64,000 bases of DNA. Origin: Paenibacillus chibensis. GTDB lineage: Bacteria; Bacillota; Bacilli; Paenibacillales; Paenibacillaceae. The notes below the pieces were generated by a model. It worked only from the letters and a program-made list of their open reading frames with translations. It was not told the DNA's origin and ran no database searches. Positions 18,451-27,981 of this stretch are shown here, one piece after another. Where the stretch lies: NCBI RefSeq assembly GCF_004001045.1, contig NZ_BIMK01000021.1, positions 1-64,000 of the forward strand. The letters are read 5' to 3'. Each line of letters begins with the position of its first letter. Positions within the stretch are counted from its first letter, which is position 1. Position numbers and translations under genes: made by a program.

Positions 18451-19221
18451 TCAAGGCTTCCGCAGAAGCTTCTCGGCTTCTGCCAGCTGCGTATAGTTCG
18501 GCACCAGGCGGTGCACGTCATCTTTCTCGCCCTGCATCAGGCGCTCTGCTCCAAGCCGGCCTACCGGCTCGCCTTCCATATCGCTCATGAGGATATGCAG
18601 ACGGTCGCCAAGCAGGGGACGTAGGCGTTCAGCCGCGGCATCGTGATTGCTGTTATCGCCGATAAACCATACACCTTCCGGCTGCTGTTCTGCAGGCGTT
18701 TCCTTCAGCAGATGTTCAACCTCCTCCACCCAAGGATCCATCAGACGGATGGCATCCTCTTTCACGCGGACAGGCATGCCGTTTCCTGTGGCCCGGAACA
18801 GCGACGTATACGCCTGGCCTCTTCGGGCATCCATCAAAGGAATGATCCAGTTCTCCCCTGCGCCCGGATCGGAGGCGTTCATCAGTCCGCTCCATCCAAA
18901 GGCATGCAGACTCGATATTCCGGCAACCGGAATGTTCCACGCCCAGGCCAGCGTCTTGGCTGCCGTGACGGCAATCCGGGTTCCCGTATACGATCCGGGG
19001 CCGATGCCTACGGCAATGCCATCCACATCGCTTGATGCTAGGCCGGCTTCTGCAAGCCCCTTTTGTACCAGCGGAAGCAGATGAACCGAATGATTACGCT
19101 CCCCGGCGGCTTTGATCGTGTGCAGCACTCTGCCATTTTCCATGACGGCCAGGGCCAGGCATGCAGTGGACGTATCCAACGCCAAAAACCGCTTAAGCGG
19201 CTGTGATTGTGGTTGATTCAT
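18451..19221 (-). CDS. tsaB: tRNA t6A complex subunit TsaB
   Basis: Inactive ASKHA paralogue of TsaD that scaffolds TsaD and TsaE, about 256 aa. FLALDTSTACLALAVMENG at the start and GIAVGIGPGSYTGTRIAVTAAKTLAW are diagnostic. The ATG at 19221 follows TGGAGT and overlaps the tsaE stop as ATGA; an upstream in-frame start lies inside tsaE. Confidence 0.95.
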   Translation of the reverse strand: MNQPQSQPLKRFLALDTSTACLALAVMENGRVLHTIKAAGERNHSVHLLPLVQKGLAEAGLASSDVDGIAVGIGPGSYTGTRIAVTAAKTLAWAWNIPVAGISSLHAFGWSGLMNASDPGAGENWIIPLMDARRGQAYTSLFRATGNGMPVRVKEDAIRLMDPWVEEVEHLLKETPAEQQPEGVWFIGDNSNHDAAAERLRPLLGDRLHILMSDMEGEPVGRLGAERLMQGEKDDVHRLVPNYTQLAEAEKLLRKP

Positions 19222-19712
19222 TCTGTAAAGACTCCATTCTGTTTCAGACTTCTGCACCATTCTTCATAGGGCTCACCGAAGCCCTGCACCGTAATTTTCC
19301 GCTCGGTTTCCCCGGCCGTCTCGATGTAGAGATGCAGATGCAGCTTCGGCAGCAGCTCCTCCACGATTTGCGACCATTCCACGAGGCTGACACCACTGCC
19401 GTAAAAATATTCGTCCAGACCCAGGTCCTCCGCCTCTTCCAGCGACACCCGGTACACATCCATATGATAAAAAGGCAGACGCCCCTCATATTCCTTGATA
19501 ATGGTAAACGTAGGGCTGTTGACGATCCCCTTCACGCCCAGATGCTTGGCAAAGAACTGCGAAAAGGCCGTTTTCCCCGCTCCCAAATCGCCGTCCAGAC
19601 CGATGACGGTACCCGGTACAGCCGCGTTTGCAAGCCAGGCTGCCAGCGTTTCGGTATCCTCTTGACGCCGGGAAATATACACAAACGGTTCCCCGTTCTG
19701 ATGTTGTTCCAA
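19218..19712 (-). CDS. tsaE: tRNA t6A complex ATPase TsaE
   Basis: P-loop ATPase of the t6A pathway, 164 aa. Walker A GDLGAGKT near residues 42-49, SPTFTIIKEYEG, HMDVYRV and the Walker B-like GVSLVEWSQ are all present. The start is a TTG at 19712 behind AAGGTGG and AAGGAA. It heads the operon; thiL, which precedes it in B. subtilis, is absent here. The 264 bp upstream carry the divergent promoters and no evident gene. Confidence 0.95.
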   Translation of the reverse strand: MEQHQNGEPFVYISRRQEDTETLAAWLANAAVPGTVIGLDGDLGAGKTAFSQFFAKHLGVKGIVNSPTFTIIKEYEGRLPFYHMDVYRVSLEEAEDLGLDEYFYGSGVSLVEWSQIVEELLPKLHLHLYIETAGETERKITVQGFGEPYEEWCRSLKQNGVFTE

Positions 19713-19976
19713 TTCCTTGACCCACCTTCAGTATCAATTCCATGTCATAACTTGTCCTTAATTATATCGGTCCGCCCCCGCTCCCGCAAGGATGGACGCA
19801 GGGATTTCCTCATTCTGCCGGGGATCCCATTTCACTATTGCTCTTGTCTTTTGACTGCGGAAATTCCGTTTTCACTGACCGATTCTGTCAGGAAAGGTAC
19901 CGTACAATAAGCCTGACAGCTTTTCTGCTCAGAATTCTATGGCATCTCACAGCCTATTAGGGAGGACTAATCGACA

Positions 19977-20735
19977 ATGAAAACATCACAAGCGCAAGAA
20001 CAAACCGGTTTTGTATTCATTCACGGAGCCGGCTTGGACAGTACCATTTGGAAACGGGTAGCGATTCAATTGGAAGCCCCCTGCCTGTTAATCGACTTTC
20101 CCCATCGTCAGGAGAAATCAGCATCAAGAAAGCAGCTCTCCCTGGAGGATTATACCGAACATTTATCAGCACAAATCAATGGATGGGAAGTCAAGCGCTT
20201 CTTCCTGGTCGCCCACTCCATCGGCGGCGTGCCCGCCCTGAGGATCGCTTCGAAGCACAAGGCTCAGCTCGCCGGTTTCGTGGCGGTAGGAGCAGTCATT
20301 CCCGCAGAGGGGGAATCCTTTATGTCCGTGTTCCCGCCTGCGCGGCGGATCCTGATGGGGATGATGATGCGCGTGTTCGGAACCCGTCCGCCCGAAGCCG
20401 TGATTCGGCAGGGCCTCTGCAGCGACCTTCCCCCGGAGCAGTGTGATGATATTGTGAGACGGTTTACTCCGGAGTCCCTGCGGCTCTATAGCGAACCTGT
20501 GGCCGCCCGCATCCCGTCAGAACTTCCTTCGATGTACGTAAAGCTTCAGCAGGACAAGGAGGTCAGTCCAACGCTCCAGGACCGGATGATCCGCAATCTC
20601 CGTGCCGACCATACCGCCTTGCTGGATTCCGGGCATTTGCCCATGCTGAGCCGGCCCGATGAACTCCGTACGGTTCTTCATGAATTTATGAACTCGAACC
20701 TTGGCGGAAATAATCGGCCAGCTCCGAAGCCATAA
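19977..20735 (+). CDS. Alpha/beta hydrolase
   Basis: Soluble alpha/beta-hydrolase of 252 aa, substrate unknown. Oxyanion-loop HGAG at residues 16-19, nucleophile Ser81 in AHSIGG, and catalytic His220 in SGHLPML near the C-terminus; the acid is probably the Asp in QQDKEV. GGGAGGA precedes the ATG. Its last 50 bases overlap the 3' end of the convergent WYL regulator gene. Confidence 0.87.
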   Translation: MKTSQAQEQTGFVFIHGAGLDSTIWKRVAIQLEAPCLLIDFPHRQEKSASRKQLSLEDYTEHLSAQINGWEVKRFFLVAHSIGGVPALRIASKHKAQLAGFVAVGAVIPAEGESFMSVFPPARRILMGMMMRVFGTRPPEAVIRQGLCSDLPPEQCDDIVRRFTPESLRLYSEPVAARIPSELPSMYVKLQQDKEVSPTLQDRMIRNLRADHTALLDSGHLPMLSRPDELRTVLHEFMNSNLGGNNRPAPKP

Positions 20736-21660
20736 CGGCAAGATGCTCGTTAAGACCTGCCGGTTCATGAATGCGGAGTGACTGTCCATAAGACAGGAGG
20801 AGCTTTGCAACAAAGGTATACAAGGCTTCATGCTCCACTTCGAAAACGGCTTCTTGCGTTAATTTCCGGATAAGCAGTGTCTGCATGTACCAATGATTGC
20901 ACAGCTCTTCCAATGCCCAGCTTTCGGCCTGGATGCGAAGCGTAACCGGATTCGGATTTTCAACGGCAGTATCCTTGAGCCCATTCAGAAAAAACGCTTT
21001 GGTTGAAAAAGAGTCCGGGCGTTCAAAATACTCCCCCGTCGCCTCAGCGGATTGAATGCGGTCCACCCGAAAGCTTCGGATCCCGCTGCGAGTATGGCAA
21101 AAAGCAACCATGTACCATTTTTCCTGCCAATAAACGATCCCGTAGGGATCGACGCAGCGAGATGAATCCGGCTGTTCGCCGTTTTTGCAATAATGGATCC
21201 TTAACGTGATCCTCTCCGCGCTCGCCTCCTCCAGCTTCTCCATAATTTCCTCGCCAGAGAAACCGTTTACGGAGCGCAGCACTTCCATCCCTCTTTCATA
21301 CTCCTGCAGCTTCTCCAGCATCGCAGGGCGGGTAAAACGTTTCAGTTTACGGATGGCCTGCTCCAGCTTGTCCCCGAACGGATAGCCGCTCTCCCTGGCC
21401 AAGGCAGCTGCATGAACCAAGGCCCGCTGCTCATCCGCATCAAAAAACAAAGGATCTTCTGCAAGCGGCTGGAGAAGGCTGAATCCCCCATGATGTCCGG
21501 CTTCCGATATGACAGGCACGCCGCTCGCGCACAGCGCGTCGATATGCCGGTACACCGTACGCACGTGAATTTCCAGACGCTCCGCAATTTCCGTAGCCGT
21601 GATTTTCCTGCCCTGCTTCAGCATCCACAGAATGGCCAGCATATTATCCGCCTTGGTCAT
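20686..21660 (-). CDS. WYL-domain transcriptional regulator (YafY type)
   Basis: 324 aa. An N-terminal winged helix-turn-helix (residues 1-60, ITATEIAERLEIHVRTVYRHIDALCASGVPV) is followed by a WYL ligand-binding domain (about 145-225, with VYWQEKWYMVAFCHTRSGIRSFRVDRI) and a WCX-type C-terminus. Such proteins sense small ligands or nucleic acids. AGGAGGG lies before the ATG. It is convergent with the hydrolase and upstream on the same strand are the DUF2785 gene and a membrane-anchored protein, which may be one transcript. Confidence 0.92.
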   Translation of the reverse strand: MTKADNMLAILWMLKQGRKITATEIAERLEIHVRTVYRHIDALCASGVPVISEAGHHGGFSLLQPLAEDPLFFDADEQRALVHAAALARESGYPFGDKLEQAIRKLKRFTRPAMLEKLQEYERGMEVLRSVNGFSGEEIMEKLEEASAERITLRIHYCKNGEQPDSSRCVDPYGIVYWQEKWYMVAFCHTRSGIRSFRVDRIQSAEATGEYFERPDSFSTKAFFLNGLKDTAVENPNPVTLRIQAESWALEELCNHWYMQTLLIRKLTQEAVFEVEHEALYTFVAKLLLSYGQSLRIHEPAGLNEHLAVMASELADYFRQGSSS

Positions 21661-21683
21661 CGGCGCTTTCCCTCCTCACTACA

Positions 21684-22517
21684 TCAGTATCGATTCCGCT
21701 GGTTCAGCTGCTCTAAAATAAAAGGGGTACATTTCCGTGTATCCTGCTCTTTCAGCATTTCAAAATACAAGCTGCGCAGAAAATGCTTCGTGTTCGCCCG
21801 CAGCGTCTCGTTCTCGTGCATAGACCCGTTCAGGGGCATATCGGCTATGCTCCGGACCCAATCCAGCAGCATGTCGTCATCGATCAGATGGCGTTTCCAT
21901 AAGGATACCGCAGCATTCACAAGCCGTTCATCCTCGTCGTTGATATACAGATAGCTGCCGGTGCAGATACAATCGCGAATGGCAGCCAGCATATCATGAA
22001 GGTCCTGGCGATTCATCGCCTCTAATCGGGCCAGAGACTCGAGTCCGTCTGCCGCGTGCGCAGCCGCATGGGCCCAGCCCTTCCCCTCGACGTATCCTCT
22101 CAAGTCCTTTTCCAGCGCAAGGTACCGGATGAGCTTCTCCTTCATTCCTCTGATTTCGGCTTCCGTTAGAAACGGATGTCTGCCATGCTTGTACAGGGCG
22201 ACCGGAATGATCAGCGCGGAAAAAGTACGGGTAAATACGGAATCGGTCCCGCGCTCTCCTATTTTATAAAAGAGATGCTGATCATCCAGCGCCTCTGCTG
22301 CAATCTCTCGCATCATATCCGCCGAAATCCGGTCATGCTCTGTCCATCGGCATAGCGAACCGTAAATCAAATGGTCTCTCAGCTCGGCATCCGTACTTCC
22401 TATGTATTTCATCATAACCGGAACCAGCTCGCTCAGCAGCATGCCGCGAGGTTCGTTCCCTTCGCGATCCTGCTCCAAACGCAGCAGCTCATGTTTCAGA
22501 TGTATCTCCGTCTTCAT
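21684..22517 (-). CDS. DUF2785 family protein
   Basis: 277 aa, mostly helical and soluble. The motif GKGWAHAAAHAADGLESLARL around residues 145-165 is the hallmark of DUF2785, a family without assigned function. Its ATG overlaps the stop of the upstream gene as ATGA, so it is translated together with that membrane-anchored protein. Confidence 0.82.
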   Translation of the reverse strand: MKTEIHLKHELLRLEQDREGNEPRGMLLSELVPVMMKYIGSTDAELRDHLIYGSLCRWTEHDRISADMMREIAAEALDDQHLFYKIGERGTDSVFTRTFSALIIPVALYKHGRHPFLTEAEIRGMKEKLIRYLALEKDLRGYVEGKGWAHAAAHAADGLESLARLEAMNRQDLHDMLAAIRDCICTGSYLYINDEDERLVNAAVSLWKRHLIDDDMLLDWVRSIADMPLNGSMHENETLRANTKHFLRSLYFEMLKEQDTRKCTPFILEQLNQRNRY

Positions 22518-23149
22518 TTAAGTCCTTCCTCTCGCATGTTGGAACCCACATGATAGGGTTTATCCTCCCACTGCTGGGAGCTCAGCACCTCTCCATCTGC
22601 AGACATAGCCTGCAGCGTGTATCCGGCTCCGGACAGCTCATGTTCAAACCAATACCAGATCCGCATATCCGCTCCCGCATGGAATATTTCAGCAGGCTTC
22701 GTGTCCCCCGTCTTGACGTCCGTGATCGTAACTGCAGCTATCTCCGGATTCAGGACAGCCCCGAAAAACACCGGAAAAGGGGTCCCGCGCTCTCCCGGAA
22801 TCCGCTGCACGGACCATGCCGCATCCAGCCTCTCCTGCTCATCCATCCCTTCCACGGTTTCCGTCAGCGTATGTCCGCCGCCCGTGACCCATTTCCACCC
22901 GATAAAATCCTTTTTCACGTAATCTGCGGAAACAACAGGCTTCGGATCTTTGGGATGAATGTAACGGAGATAAAAAATGACCTCCCCTTCGTCCGTTTGT
23001 TGTTCTCGGATAACGTCGATTGGCTCATCCAGATTTCGTGCCTGTTCAATCGCTTGAACCGGTGTTCTGTACGTACCATCAACCCAGAATATGTAAAAGC
23101 ATGCCGCTAATGCGGCAGCTAAGATGAAGGACCACATCATTTTCGCCAT
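22514..23149 (-). CDS. Membrane-anchored protein of unknown function
   Basis: 211 aa. Residues 4-22 (MMWSFILAAALAACFYIFW) form a signal anchor; the remaining domain is probably extracytoplasmic and rich in beta-forming residues. No family recognised. The ribosome-binding site is weak (GGGCAGGG). It overlaps the DUF2785 gene by 4 bases, which suggests a common role. Confidence 0.7.
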   Translation of the reverse strand: MAKMMWSFILAAALAACFYIFWVDGTYRTPVQAIEQARNLDEPIDVIREQQTDEGEVIFYLRYIHPKDPKPVVSADYVKKDFIGWKWVTGGGHTLTETVEGMDEQERLDAAWSVQRIPGERGTPFPVFFGAVLNPEIAAVTITDVKTGDTKPAEIFHAGADMRIWYWFEHELSGAGYTLQAMSADGEVLSSQQWEDKPYHVGSNMREEGLK

Positions 23150-23251
23150 AACCCTGCCCCTGTCATCGGAAGAATATTATTCTTTTATTACTATTTATTG
23201 TAACTTAATGGCCTCAAGAGTCATAGAGCCGCTGTTGGCCGTTTCCATGAC

Positions 23252-23327
23252 AAAAAAACTAAAAAACCTCCCCTCGGCATCGCTTCATGCCTTGGCGGGC
23301 ATTATGGCGCTAGCCGATATGGAGGTT
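23252..23327 (-). terminator. Terminator of the downstream end of the sulfur island
   Basis: AACCTCC (23265-23271) pairs with GGAGGTT (23321-23327); TCGGC/GCCGA extends the stem around a 35-base branched loop. On the minus strand the stem is followed by a long T-rich run (23252-23264). Confidence 0.7.
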
Positions 23328-23362
23328 ATGACTTTCGTTTTTCTCCCAATCTATCGTTGCCG

Positions 23363-24439
23363 TTAGAATTGAACAACCGTTTCCGCTTCGTCACAAACAG
23401 GCGGCTGTTCCCATACCGTGCTGGGAATCTCCCGCTTAAGTACGGGCAGCACCTCTTCGGCGAAGTGCTGCAGCTGCTCCTCCTGCTCCGATTCGGTCAG
23501 TCCGTCGACGCTGATGCTCAGTACCTGATGTCCGAATGCTTCATGATAATTTAAAATCTTCTCGATCACCTTCTCCGGACTGCCGATAAGAGCCGGACCG
23601 TTGTCGACCATGTCCTCCAGGCTGACGAACGGCGACTGGTTATGCTTCGAGGATTCCGTCGCGCTGAACGCGGTATAGTACGGCCGATAGCGGCGGATCG
23701 CCTCCTCGGTCGTCTTGCCGAGGTATAGGCTGCCCGAGCCTGCCCCGACGACAGCGCGCGCCGGATCATGCCCGTAATAGGCAAGCCGCTCGCGGTAGTG
23801 ATCGATGAGCGCTTTGTATTTGGCCTGCGGATGGAAGGAATTCGAGGAGAAAATGGGCTCGCCGAACTGTGCGGCCAGCTCCGTCGAAAGCGTGCTGGAC
23901 GCGCTGCCGTGCCACACCGGGATCGATTTCTGATACGGCCGCGGGTACGTCGTCACTTGATCCAGCGGTGGACGGTACCGGCCTTCCCAGGTTACGTTCT
24001 CCTCCGTCCACAGCCTTTTCAGCAGCCGGTAGCGCTCTGCCATCGATTCCCACTGCTGCTCCTCCGTAATGCCGAATAGCGGATAATGCCGAGGGTCATT
24101 GCCTTTCCCGATGATCATTTCCAGCCGCCCTCCGGCGAGGTGGTCCAGCGTGGCATAGTCCTCGGCGACGCGCACCGGATCAAGCACGCTCAGTACCGTG
24201 ACCGTGGTCAGCAGGCGGATGCGCGACGTTTGGGCGGCGATGGCCGTCAATACGACCGGCGGCGAAGAGGATAGAAACGGCGCGCCGTGTCGCTCTCCAA
24301 CGCCGTAAGCGTCAAAGCCCAGCTTCTCCGCCAGGACGGCCTGGCGGATGACGTTCCGGAATTTTTGCTGCGCCGTCAAGGATTCGCCGGTAACGGCATT
24401 GGGGATATTCATCATCAAACTGAATAATGCGACCTTCAT
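23363..24439 (-). CDS. Luciferase-like flavin monooxygenase (LLM)
   Basis: About 358 aa TIM-barrel flavoenzyme of the bacterial luciferase family. Typical stretches: AEKLGFDAYGVGERHG, the TSRIRLLTTVTVLSVLDPVRVAEDYATLDHLAGGRLEMIIGKG block (residues about 70-115) and the late DGLTESEQEEQL. FMNH2 and oxygen would be supplied through the FMN reductase of the same island. ATG 24439 has AAGGAGG at 9 bases. It is the last gene before the terminator. Substrate unknown; an S-alkyl or sulfonated compound is inferred from context. Confidence 0.88.
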   Translation of the reverse strand: MKVALFSLMMNIPNAVTGESLTAQQKFRNVIRQAVLAEKLGFDAYGVGERHGAPFLSSSPPVVLTAIAAQTSRIRLLTTVTVLSVLDPVRVAEDYATLDHLAGGRLEMIIGKGNDPRHYPLFGITEEQQWESMAERYRLLKRLWTEENVTWEGRYRPPLDQVTTYPRPYQKSIPVWHGSASSTLSTELAAQFGEPIFSSNSFHPQAKYKALIDHYRERLAYYGHDPARAVVGAGSGSLYLGKTTEEAIRRYRPYYTAFSATESSKHNQSPFVSLEDMVDNGPALIGSPEKVIEKILNYHEAFGHQVLSISVDGLTESEQEEQLQHFAEEVLPVLKREIPSTVWEQPPVCDEAETVVQF

Positions 24440-24526
24440 GTTCAAGAGCCTCCTTAAATCCGAATCGGATGTGATGCTTACGTTGAGGGCAGAGCGTCCC
24501 CCCAGGTGTCTTTAGCATTATCCTTG

Positions 24527-25846
24527 TTAAGCCTGCTTCGCATAGCGGTTAGCTGGAACCGGAATCCCCAGGTTCCCGCGCAGCGTGTCAGCTTCATACT
24601 CCTCCCGGAACAAACCGCGCTCGCGGAGTATAGGCACGACCAAATCCACGAAATCCTCCAGTCCTCCCGGCACGCCGGCCCCGACGATAAACCCGTCGGC
24701 CGCTTCCTCTTCGAACCATTGCTGCACAACATCCGCCACCTGCTCCGCCGTGCCGATGAAGCTCGTTCTCGGCGTCGCTTCCCGCAGGGCTACCTGCCGC
24801 AGCGTCAGCTCCTGCTCCTTAGCCTGCTTTTTAATCCGGTCCGTTGTGCTGCGGAAGCTGTTGGAGCCGAAATCGCCGAGATCGGGAAAAGGCTCATCGA
24901 GCGGATACTGCGAAAAATCATGATGTTCAAAATATCTGCCGAGGTACTCCAGCGCCTTATCGGGAGTGACCAGCTCGGCGATTTCTTGGTATTTGCGCTC
25001 CGCATCCTCCGGCGTTTCGCCGACGATCGGGCCGATACCCGGCAGGATTAATATTTCCTCCGGCAAACGGCCCGCCGCGGCCGCACGCTGCTTCACGTCC
25101 TTGTAGAAAGCCTTGGCCTCCTCGATGGAATCCGGTCCCGTAAAGACCGCGTCGGCGGTTTTGGCCGCCAGGTTGCGCCCGCTGTCCGACGATCCCGCTT
25201 GGAATATGACAGGCTGCCCCTGGCGAGATCTCGCAATGTTCAGCGGCCCCTGCACGGAAAAATATTCACCCTCATGATTCAGGCGGTGAAGCTTGGAGGG
25301 ATCAAAGAACGTCCCGCTCTCCTTGTCACGGATAAACGCGCCATCCTCCCAGGAGTCCCACAGTCCCTTGGCAACCTCCAGGTACTCCTCGGCGATGCGG
25401 TACCTTTCGGAGTGAGCGGGATGCGGCTTTCCTCCGAAGTTCAGCGCCGTTCCTTCGAGCGGGGAGGTGACGACATTCCATCCCGCCCGTCCGCCGCTGA
25501 TATGATCGATGGAGGCGAACTGCCTCGCCACGGTGAACGGTTCGCTGTAGGAAGTCGAGAGCGTGCCGACAAGGCCGATGCGCGAGGTTACGGCACCGAG
25601 TGCCGACAAGATGGTGACAGGCTCAAACCGGTTCAAGAAATGCGGTATCGATTTATCATTGATGTACAGGCCGTCGGCGACGAAGACGAAATCGAACTTG
25701 CCCTCCTCCGCCTTTTGCGCCTGACGGGTATAAAAATCAAGGCTGACGCTTGCGTCCGACTGAATGTTCGGATGCTGCCACGCGGTATGGCTGCTCCCCA
25801 CCCCGTGGATGGATGCTCCCAATCTTATCTTTCTTTTGTTCCTCAT
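24527..25846 (-). CDS. NtaA/SnaA/DszA-family FMN-dependent monooxygenase 1
   Basis: About 439 aa, the length of YtnJ, YxeK and NtaA. Family segments: [51 protein letters not shown] and the C-terminal [22 protein letters not shown]. It is a close paralogue of the protein at 27982-29319 ([32 protein letters not shown] in both). ATG 25846 follows AGGTGGAGT. It starts a short transcript with the 23363 LLM gene behind a promoter whose -10 overlaps the island's AATTCC motif. In known relatives the reaction oxidises the carbon next to sulfur of N-acetyl-S-alkylcysteine; here that is inference. Confidence 0.9.
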   Translation of the reverse strand: MRNKRKIRLGASIHGVGSSHTAWQHPNIQSDASVSLDFYTRQAQKAEEGKFDFVFVADGLYINDKSIPHFLNRFEPVTILSALGAVTSRIGLVGTLSTSYSEPFTVARQFASIDHISGGRAGWNVVTSPLEGTALNFGGKPHPAHSERYRIAEEYLEVAKGLWDSWEDGAFIRDKESGTFFDPSKLHRLNHEGEYFSVQGPLNIARSRQGQPVIFQAGSSDSGRNLAAKTADAVFTGPDSIEEAKAFYKDVKQRAAAAGRLPEEILILPGIGPIVGETPEDAERKYQEIAELVTPDKALEYLGRYFEHHDFSQYPLDEPFPDLGDFGSNSFRSTTDRIKKQAKEQELTLRQVALREATPRTSFIGTAEQVADVVQQWFEEEAADGFIVGAGVPGGLEDFVDLVVPILRERGLFREEYEADTLRGNLGIPVPANRYAKQA

Positions 25847-25920
25847 GTTCCACTCCACCTTTGCTTGAATTTGGGTATGTATCCGACGTTCCAGCTCCCC
25901 AACTTTTATATTTCCAATGT

Positions 25921-25940
25921 GTATAGTCGGAATTATATTG
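25921..25940 (-). promoter_or_regulatory. AATTCC-type operator candidate 1
   Basis: On the minus strand TATAATTCCGACTATAC overlaps the putative -10 TATAAT. AATTCC[T/G]A also occurs at 36441-36449 and 37590-37598, in the two other promoter regions of the island. It resembles, from memory, CymR-type sites of Bacillales sulfur genes. Confidence 0.4.
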
Positions 25941-26071
25941 TGCTTACTCTATCATCAACGTTCGCTCCTCCACAAGACCATATCAAGAACTTCTATTTCC
26001 GCTTCGTCAAACTCTATCGGTTGCCTCCATTTCCGCCGTTTCGCCGCTGCTTCTCACCACCGGACAGCACA

Positions 26072-26103
26072 AAAAACCGCGACCGGGTGCGATCGTGGTT
26101 TTT
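26072..26103. terminator. Bidirectional terminator
   Basis: AAAAACCGCGA (26072-26082) and TCGTGGTTTTT (26093-26103) pair with one G:T; runs of T follow on both strands. It ends the long minus-strand operon after the FMN reductase gene. Confidence 0.8.
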
Positions 26104-26165
26104 GTCTTTGCTCGAGTAAGCCGGATCAACCGAATGCAGCCTCAAGGCAGGCAGCCGGGCTTCTT

Positions 26166-26738
26166 TCAAACCGCTTGCTCCTGCCTGCTTCGACCGGATG
26201 CGGCGGCATAATGATCAAGCTCTTGGATCAGCTCAGCAATGGAGGCATCCAGCCGCTCTGCAAGCTGCTCGCTCAAGTCATATCCCCCATGCTCCGTACG
26301 GGTGATCCAGCCGTCCACTGCAAACACGCCTCCAAGGATGTTCGTACCCCCAAGCGCAGACACGACGGGCTTCAGCGCATAATCAACAGCCAGCAAATGA
26401 GCGATCGTGCCGCCGATGAAGAGCGGCAGAATCACTTTGCCCTGGAAGCCTTTTTGCGGCACAAGGTCCAGAATCGTCTTCAGCGCACCCGAATAAGAGG
26501 CCTTAAACACGGGACTGGCGATAATGACGGCGTCCGCCTGCTCCACGGAGGCCAGTGCCTGCTGAATAGCGGGGCTGCCGAAGTCCGCGCGGAGCAAATC
26601 CTCGGCCGGAAGATCGGCCGCCGAGACCAAGTCGACATCATAACCCGCCAGCGCCAGCCGGTCCGTAGCATATTGGACCAAACCGAATAACCGTGATCCA
26701 TTCGCAGGACTCCCTGCAATCAATGCGATTTTTGTCAT
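26166..26738 (-). CDS. NAD(P)H-dependent FMN reductase (SsuE type)
   Basis: 190 aa flavodoxin-fold reductase that gives FMNH2 to two-component monooxygenases. N-terminal phosphate loop IALIAGSPANGSRLFGLV, then AVIIASPVFKASYSGALKTILDLVPQKGFQGK, the SsuE/MsuE hallmark. The ATG at 26738 is 6 bases behind GGAGG; the ATG at 26744 abuts it and is too close. It lies with four luciferase-like monooxygenases that would need its product. Confidence 0.92.
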   Translation of the reverse strand: MTKIALIAGSPANGSRLFGLVQYATDRLALAGYDVDLVSAADLPAEDLLRADFGSPAIQQALASVEQADAVIIASPVFKASYSGALKTILDLVPQKGFQGKVILPLFIGGTIAHLLAVDYALKPVVSALGGTNILGGVFAVDGWITRTEHGGYDLSEQLAERLDASIAELIQELDHYAAASGRSRQEQAV

Positions 26739-26749
26739 CTTCATCCTCC

Positions 26750-27970
26750 TTAGGGTTGAACGGCTAATTTCGCCAGAATACGTGCGCCTTGCACGAGAAT
26801 GCTCTCATCCAGATCGAATCGTGGCTGGTGGATGGCGTGCGTGATTCCCTTGGCGGCATTGCCGCAGCCGATAAAGGCAAACGCGCCCGGAACCTGATCC
26901 AAATACCAACCGAAATCCTCTCCCGCCAGGCTTGGCGAGGACAGCTTCACAACCTGCTGCTCGCCCAGGATCTCCGAAGCCGCGGCGATGACGCGGGAGA
27001 CGGCCGCCGCATCGTTCCTGACGGCCATGCCTTCGCGCAGCTCCATCTCGAAGCTGCCCCCGGCTGCGTCCGCGATGGACGCGGCCATCCGCCGCAAGCC
27101 GTCCGTTATGGCGTCCACCGTCTCTTTGGCGAATGCCCTGAACGTGCCCGTCAGTTCGCTGTGCGCAGCAATGACGTTGATGGCGGCGCCCGCCTGCAGC
27201 GTGCCGAAAGCCAGTACGGCCGCCTCGGCCGGATCCACCCGGTTGGCCATCAGGCCATTCGCTTCGACGACGAATTTCGCCGCCATTTGAAGGGCATCTA
27301 CCGCGCGGTGCGGTGCGCTGTGATGCCCGGGCGTCCCGGCGAACCGGATTTTGAAATGGCTGGATGCCGCCATGGCTTCATGCTCATGGATGCCGAGCAT
27401 TCCTGCCGGAAGCTCGGGCATCACATGCAGCGCGAAGCAGCGGTCAACGCCTTCCAGAACGCCCGCATCGATCATGTCGCGTCCGCCCGAGAGAAGGCGG
27501 CCGTCAAGCGGGCTTGGGGCTGCGCCTTCCTCCGCCGGCTGGAATACGAAGCGGACCGTGCCGCGGATGCGTCCGCGAAATCGCGCCAATGTCCTGGCGG
27601 CTCCGAGCAGCATCGCGGTATGCGCGTCATGCCCGCAAGCATGCATGACGCCCTCGTGCAGCGACCGGTAAGGGACGTCGTTCTCTTCCCGGATCGGAAG
27701 GGCGTCCATATCGGCGCGAAGCAGAATCGTCGGTCCGGCGCCCGCTTCGCCGCGCAGTGTTCCGGTCACGCCTTTTCCGAAATGGGGGCCGACGCTCCGC
27801 TCGACGTCGATGCCCCAGGTTTCAAGCAAATCAGCTACCACACCTGCCGTGCGGGATACGCCGTAAAGCAGCTCCGGATGCCGATGCAGATCGCGCCGGA
27901 TGGCGATCAGCTCATCCTTCAGGGTTCCGGCATACGCCAGCATATCATCTGCGAAATCGATCGTGCTCAT
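26750..27970 (-). CDS. M20D metallo-aminoacylase/amidohydrolase 1
   Basis: 406 aa. Metal-binding motifs RADMDALPI, MHACGHDAHTAMLLGAA and FQPAEEGA, and the late LAGEDFGWYLDQVPG, define the M20D/HipO-like family. Relatives deacetylate N-acetylcysteine derivatives (YxeP, YtnL). It starts 9 bases after the stop of the upstream monooxygenase gene, without a strong ribosome-binding site, so is probably coupled to it. Second such enzyme in the island. Confidence 0.93.
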   Translation of the reverse strand: MSTIDFADDMLAYAGTLKDELIAIRRDLHRHPELLYGVSRTAGVVADLLETWGIDVERSVGPHFGKGVTGTLRGEAGAGPTILLRADMDALPIREENDVPYRSLHEGVMHACGHDAHTAMLLGAARTLARFRGRIRGTVRFVFQPAEEGAAPSPLDGRLLSGGRDMIDAGVLEGVDRCFALHVMPELPAGMLGIHEHEAMAASSHFKIRFAGTPGHHSAPHRAVDALQMAAKFVVEANGLMANRVDPAEAAVLAFGTLQAGAAINVIAAHSELTGTFRAFAKETVDAITDGLRRMAASIADAAGGSFEMELREGMAVRNDAAAVSRVIAAASEILGEQQVVKLSSPSLAGEDFGWYLDQVPGAFAFIGCGNAAKGITHAIHQPRFDLDESILVQGARILAKLAVQP

Positions 27971-27981
27971 CTCCGGACCGG

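Larger units (their letters stand above)
25847..26165. other. Intergenic region inside the sulfur island
   Basis: 319 bp with no gene. It holds the terminator at 26072-26103 for the upstream long operon and a minus-strand promoter region with TATAAT near 25933-25938, preceded by TTGATG at 15 bp, short of the ideal spacing. Confidence 0.5.
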